Shown one piece after another: positions 61,335 through 64,000 of a stretch of 64,000 nucleotides of DNA. This stretch comes from Myxococcales bacterium (lineage in GTDB: Bacteria > Myxococcota_A > Polyangia > Haliangiales > Haliangiaceae). Both the position numbers and the translations under genes were made by a program. Position 1 is the first letter of the stretch, and the number at the start of each line of letters is the position of its first letter. The stretch covers positions 27,536 through 91,535 of the forward strand of contig JAQBQF010000051.1 in assembly GCA_028287115.1 (NCBI GenBank). Direction: 5' to 3'. Below the pieces are notes generated by a model that searched no databases, had not been told where the DNA came from, and worked only from the letters and a program-made list of their open reading frames with translations.

Positions 61335-61748
61335 TCACGCGCCCACGACGCGGAGCCCGACAGCGCGGGCGGCCGTCGCGAGATCGACGTCGTGAGTCGC
61401 CATCTGCATCGCGGGATCTCGGGCATGGACGAGAAGCGCGCTCGCGAGATGGATCGCGTCGAGGGTGCGAAGGAGCGTTGGAAACGGCTCCGCGGCGCGG
61501 TCCAGTACCGCGCGATTAACCCGTACGAGCTCGAAGCCAGCCAGGATCTCGAGGGCCGTCGAGCGACGGCGCGCGAGCTCGCGGTCCTCGAGCGCCCCGA
61601 TCGTCCGAAGGCGGTCGAGGACGCGGAGACATTCGACTCGCACGAGCTCGCTCGCGTTCGCTGTGGTGATGCGCGACCACTCGCGAAGCGGCTTGGGCTC
61701 GCCCAGCACGATGCGCAAGACGATCGACGAATCGACGTAGATTCTCAC
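61335..61748 (-). CDS. PIN-domain toxin (VapC-like)
   Basis: 137 residues from GTG 61748. The acidic residues of the PIN nuclease are Asp6 (RIYVDSSI), Glu34 (NASELVRVE), Asp97 (LRTLDAIHLASA) and Asp120/122 (THDVDLA). These metal-dependent RNases usually cut tRNA or rRNA. GTGA overlap with the antitoxin upstream marks a toxin-antitoxin pair. Its 3' end is 40 bp from selD. Confidence 0.9.
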   Translation of the reverse strand: MRIYVDSSIVLRIVLGEPKPLREWSRITTANASELVRVECLRVLDRLRTIGALEDRELARRRSTALEILAGFELVRVNRAVLDRAAEPFPTLLRTLDAIHLASALLVHARDPAMQMATHDVDLATAARAVGLRVVGA

Positions 61749-61999
61749 CGCAGTCCGCGCTCGTCTGCGAGTGCCTCGAGCGAGCTGACGCGTAACATGA
61801 TCCGAGGGAGCTTGACCCGGCGCACCGTCGTGAAAGGCCGTTCGGGCGGCACGAGCTCCAGCTCCGCCGTCGCCTCCACGGGTACTACGCGAGCAATCGC
61901 GCGAGCACGATCCATGACCTCGATGATCTCGCCGGCCTCCGCGGCACGCAGGTGCTTCGACAGCTGACTCTTCAGAGCCGAAATCTGGACCCGCTTCAT
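61745..61999 (-). CDS. Phd/YefM-family antitoxin
   Basis: 84 residues. RVQISALKSQLSKHLRAAEAGEIIEVMDRARAIARVVPV is the classic Phd/YefM fold with dimer and DNA-binding face; the C-terminal 40 residues (PFTTVRRVKLPRIMLRV) would wrap the PIN toxin. It likely represses its own operon. The start is preceded by a short gap to the VOC gene, where the operator would lie. Confidence 0.9.
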   Translation of the reverse strand: MKRVQISALKSQLSKHLRAAEAGEIIEVMDRARAIARVVPVEATAELELVPPERPFTTVRRVKLPRIMLRVSSLEALADERGLR

Positions 62000-62057
62000 G
62001 ACCTAATGTGGTCCGAAGTGCTCTCGTCGTCAAGTGACCACGTTCGATCGCCTTCGA

Positions 62058-62426
62058 TCAGCCGAGGAACGGCTCGTGACACACGGCTTCGACGTTGTGC
62101 CCGTCGGGATCCGTGACGAAACCGCCGTAGTAATGCTCGTGATACTGCGGGCGCACGCCGGGCGCGCCGTTATCCTTGCCGCCGGCGGACATCGCCGCGG
62201 TGTAGAAGTCGCGAACGACGGCGCGGCCGGTTGCGCGAAATGCGACGTGCGTGGGTTGCTTGGGGTCTCCGGCGCCGATCCAGAAGTCCGGTTTGCCACC
62301 GATGCCGAAGCCGGCGAACGTCTGCCATTTCATGATCAGCGTGTAGCCGAGCGGCGCCAGCGCCTTCGTGTAGAACGCGATGCTGCGATCGAGATCGCGG
62401 ACCTGGATACCGATGTGATCGATCAT
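62058..62426 (-). CDS. VOC-family (glyoxalase-like) protein
   Basis: 122 residues forming one vicinal-oxygen-chelate unit: MIDHIGIQVRDLDRSIAFYTKAL with metal His4, then ATGRAVVRDFYTAAMSAGG, and C-terminal FVTDPDGHNVEAVCHE carrying the Glu ligand. Such single-domain members include lactoylglutathione lyase-like and dioxygenase-like enzymes; the substrate is unclear. It is divergent from the OM protein gene with 41 bp between them. Confidence 0.87.
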   Translation of the reverse strand: MIDHIGIQVRDLDRSIAFYTKALAPLGYTLIMKWQTFAGFGIGGKPDFWIGAGDPKQPTHVAFRATGRAVVRDFYTAAMSAGGKDNGAPGVRPQYHEHYYGGFVTDPDGHNVEAVCHEPFLG

Positions 62427-62467
62427 GGCGGGACCATATCAAGATCGTGATGGAGTAAGCTCCCGCC

Positions 62468-63208
62468 GTGCGCGGCCGCTTCTTAGTTGTAGCCCTGGCG
62501 ATCATCGCCGCTCCCGGTTCGGCGCATGCAGGCCGAACGTTCTACGGCTGGCTCTACGGAACGGAGGTCATGCCCGAGCGGGGGGCCGAGCTGATGACCT
62601 GGGTCTCCGAAGAGAACCGCAAGAGCGCCGAGGACAACGGCTCGGAGACGAACTGGTGGGTCGGACCGTTGATCGGCGTGACCGACCAGCTCGAGCTCGC
62701 GCTGCCGATCGAGATCGCGTGGTCTGCTTCGGATGTTCCGGGCTCGGCGCGCACGTCGCTCGACAAGTACGGGATCGAGGCGCGCTATCGGCTCGTCACG
62801 CAGGACCCGGTCGACGCACCGGCCTTCGTGCCGCTCATCCGCGTCGCGGTGAAGCGGTTGGTGACCGAGCGCGACACCGCGCGACCGGAAGCGGATCTCG
62901 TGGGCTCGTATCAGACCGGGCGCGTGCATGCGCTCGTCGATCTCGGCATGATCGGCGAGATCAATTCGAACGACCACCACTTCGAGTTTCACCCGGGCGC
63001 CGGCGTCAGCATCGAGGCGGTCGGCGATCTGCGGCTCGGCGCCGAGGTCTACGCCGAGCTGACGCTCGATAGTAACGGCAAGAGCTGGGCGATCGTCGGA
63101 CCGAACCTGTCGTGGAGCCACGGGCGCACGTGGATCAGCGCGGCGTTTGGCATCGGCATCTATCAGATCAAAGACGCGCCGAAGGTCCAGTGGGGGATCG
63201 CATTCTGA
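62468..63208 (+). CDS. Outer-membrane beta-barrel-like protein next to cupredoxin
   Basis: 246 residues from GTG 62468. Signal peptide LVVALAIIAAPGSAHA; the mature chain alternates short strands (LIGVTDQLELALPIEIAW, DKYGIEARYRLV, GRVHALVDLGMIGE, WISAAFGIGIYQI) and ends in WGIAF, the Phe end of an outer-membrane barrel. Its last 19 bp overlap the cupredoxin start, so both are made together. Function unknown. Confidence 0.78.
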   Translation: MRGRFLVVALAIIAAPGSAHAGRTFYGWLYGTEVMPERGAELMTWVSEENRKSAEDNGSETNWWVGPLIGVTDQLELALPIEIAWSASDVPGSARTSLDKYGIEARYRLVTQDPVDAPAFVPLIRVAVKRLVTERDTARPEADLVGSYQTGRVHALVDLGMIGEINSNDHHFEFHPGAGVSIEAVGDLRLGAEVYAELTLDSNGKSWAIVGPNLSWSHGRTWISAAFGIGIYQIKDAPKVQWGIAF

Positions 63209-63858
63209 AGGCACTCGCGATCATCGCGACGCTCGCGGGCGTTGCGAGCGCGGGGCCGGCGGGGCGCGTCGCCGGCAAGGTCACGTTGACCGATGCGGAT
63301 GGCAAGCCGGCCACGGCGGTCGTGATCGTGTACGTCGTCGGATTCCCCGAGCCAGGTACGGGCAAGCGTGCGGCGGACATCGTGCAGAAGGATCGCAAGT
63401 TCGTTCCGGATCTCGTCGCGATCACCGTCGGGGAATCGGTGAGCTTTCCGAACGGCGATCAGTTTCTGCACAACGTGTTCTCTCAGTCGCCGCCACGGCC
63501 GTTCGATCTCGGCTCGTTCAAGCATGACCAGCGCAAGGACAAGGACTTTCCGACGCCCGGCGTTGTCGATGTGTATTGCAACATCCATCCCGAGATGGCC
63601 GCGACGATCCTCGTGCTACCGAACAAGCGGCACACGCAAGCCGCACCCGACGGAAGCTACGCGATCGACGGCGTGCCGCCGGGCACGTGGACCGTGTTCG
63701 CATACTCGCGGCGTGCCGCAAAGCCCGCGAGCGCGCGCGTGACGGTGACGGCGGGCGCCGACACGACGGCGAACCTCGCGCTCCTGCGCGGCGCCGAGCG
63801 AGAGCACCTCAACAAGTACGGCGAGAAGTATCACGAGCCGACGACGACCTATCGCTGA
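63190..63858 (+). CDS. Cupredoxin with carboxypeptidase-regulatory-like domain
   Basis: 222 residues from GTG 63190, overlapping the barrel gene by 19 bp. Signal peptide LKALAIIATLAGVASA. The type-1 copper site is visible: His94 in QFLHNVF, Cys130, His133 and Met136 in VYCNIHPEM. Residues 145-205 are a beta domain (PDGSYAIDGVPPGTWTVFAYS) of the carboxypeptidase-regulatory type, with tail KYGEKYHEPTTTYR. Proteins of this kind are annotated as methylamine-utilisation-type cupredoxins. A periplasmic electron carrier or copper protein linked to the barrel is likely. Confidence 0.87.
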   Translation: MGDRILKALAIIATLAGVASAGPAGRVAGKVTLTDADGKPATAVVIVYVVGFPEPGTGKRAADIVQKDRKFVPDLVAITVGESVSFPNGDQFLHNVFSQSPPRPFDLGSFKHDQRKDKDFPTPGVVDVYCNIHPEMAATILVLPNKRHTQAAPDGSYAIDGVPPGTWTVFAYSRRAAKPASARVTVTAGADTTANLALLRGAEREHLNKYGEKYHEPTTTYR

Positions 63859-63865
63859 GTGTCGT

Positions 63866-63900
63866 CCCCGCTCGCCAGCGTCCGCTGGCTCGCTCCAACT
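63866..63900. repeat. 35-bp dispersed palindromic repeat, intergenic copy
   Basis: Starts CCCCGCTCGCCAGCG and ends CTGGCTCGCTCCAACT, 33 of 35 identical to 36888-36922. Its 16-bp core GCCAGCGTCCGCTGGC (63874-63889) is a near-perfect palindrome, also found at 18991-19006 on the other strand. Its last base is the first base of the convergent gene's stop complement. Confidence 0.85.
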
Positions 63901-64000
63901 CAGTCGCGGAGATAACGCACGACACTCGCGTCGAGTCTGCTGCGCACGAGCCGGATCACGCTCTCGATCTGATCGACCGGTATGTCGAGCCGATCCGCGA
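63900..64000 (-). CDS. C-terminal end of a protein, 5' end outside the window (possible sigma-factor-like)
   Basis: Reading the minus strand into the window gives DRLDIPVDQIESVIRLVRSRLD, then ASVVRYLRD and TGA at 63900-63902: 32 visible codons. A helix-turn-helix of this type, close to the end of the protein, could be the region-4-like end of a sigma factor or a short regulator; nothing more can be read. Its stop touches the repeat at 63866-63900. Confidence 0.5.
   Translation of the reverse strand, partial: ADRLDIPVDQIESVIRLVRSRLDASVVRYLRD

Overview
The window is 64 kb of very high-GC, gene-dense bacterial chromosome. I read 63 protein-coding genes, no rRNA, no recognisable tRNA, no CRISPR array, no insertion sequence with a transposase, and no prophage. 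Three serine/threonine kinases, a 2,577-residue TPR protein, many short lipoproteins, GTG/TTG starts, start/stop overlaps and two-membrane envelope genes (TonB receptor, Omp85, OM barrels) point to a Myxococcota bacterium, probably of the Kofleriaceae/Haliangiales kind. That assignment is inference, not a search result.

Layout. 1-8300: end of a glycine-rich surface protein, a kinase with its exported partner, a coiled-coil membrane protein, a DAGK-type lipid kinase, an SH3-like lipoprotein and a crotonase-fold enzyme. 8417-19058: the giant TPR protein and a TonB-dependent receptor. 19105-21179: thioredoxin with a histidine tail, rhomboid protease, HSDL2-like dehydrogenase. 21246-34486: polysaccharide region. 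A minus-strand set of overlapping genes runs from a degenerate tyrosine-kinase-like protein through a UDP-HexNAc 6-dehydrogenase and a UDP-sugar 4-epimerase into four genes of unknown role. One of the four is an AAA+ ATPase resembling those of extracellular contractile injection systems. Next to it lie a GT4 glycosyltransferase, PilZ protein, polysaccharide deacetylase, O-antigen polymerase/ligase-like protein and an outer-membrane barrel.

34483-43495: YkgJ cysteine-cluster protein, Tat-exported molybdopterin oxidoreductase with a PepSY membrane partner, SDR, YebC, membrane kinase, PD40 lipoprotein, agmatine-to-putrescine pair (aguA-aguB) and an AlgH-family protein. 43816-53549: inositol-phosphate synthase, GDPD, SlyD-like PPIase, lipoproteins, biotin synthase, cobalamin adenosyltransferase, zinc-ribbon protein and a large unknown. 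53761-57915: a four-gene, fully overlapping envelope operon (Omp85, DUF4390-like, NtrY-like kinase, lipoprotein). 57964-64000: zinc-ribbon kinase, selenophosphate synthetase, Phd/PIN toxin-antitoxin, VOC protein, OM protein, cupredoxin and a truncated gene.

Main points. (1) selD at 60200-61294 is a selenoprotein: an in-frame TGA codes for Sec at residue 20 and a SECIS-like hairpin follows, so a conventional ORF call loses its first 43 residues and the active site. (2) A 35-bp palindromic repeat occurs at 36888 and 63866, and its 16-bp core also at 18991; two of the three copies lie inside reading frames and are translated. (3) Two MITE/REP-like inverted-repeat elements (36405-36557, 53598-53741) and a third long inverted repeat (43561-43661) sit in intergenic gaps. 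(4) The 27994-21246 gene chain links acidic-sugar synthesis to an orphan injection-system-type AAA+ ATPase, a HiPIP-like small protein and two unknown proteins, and is the best candidate for an undescribed system.
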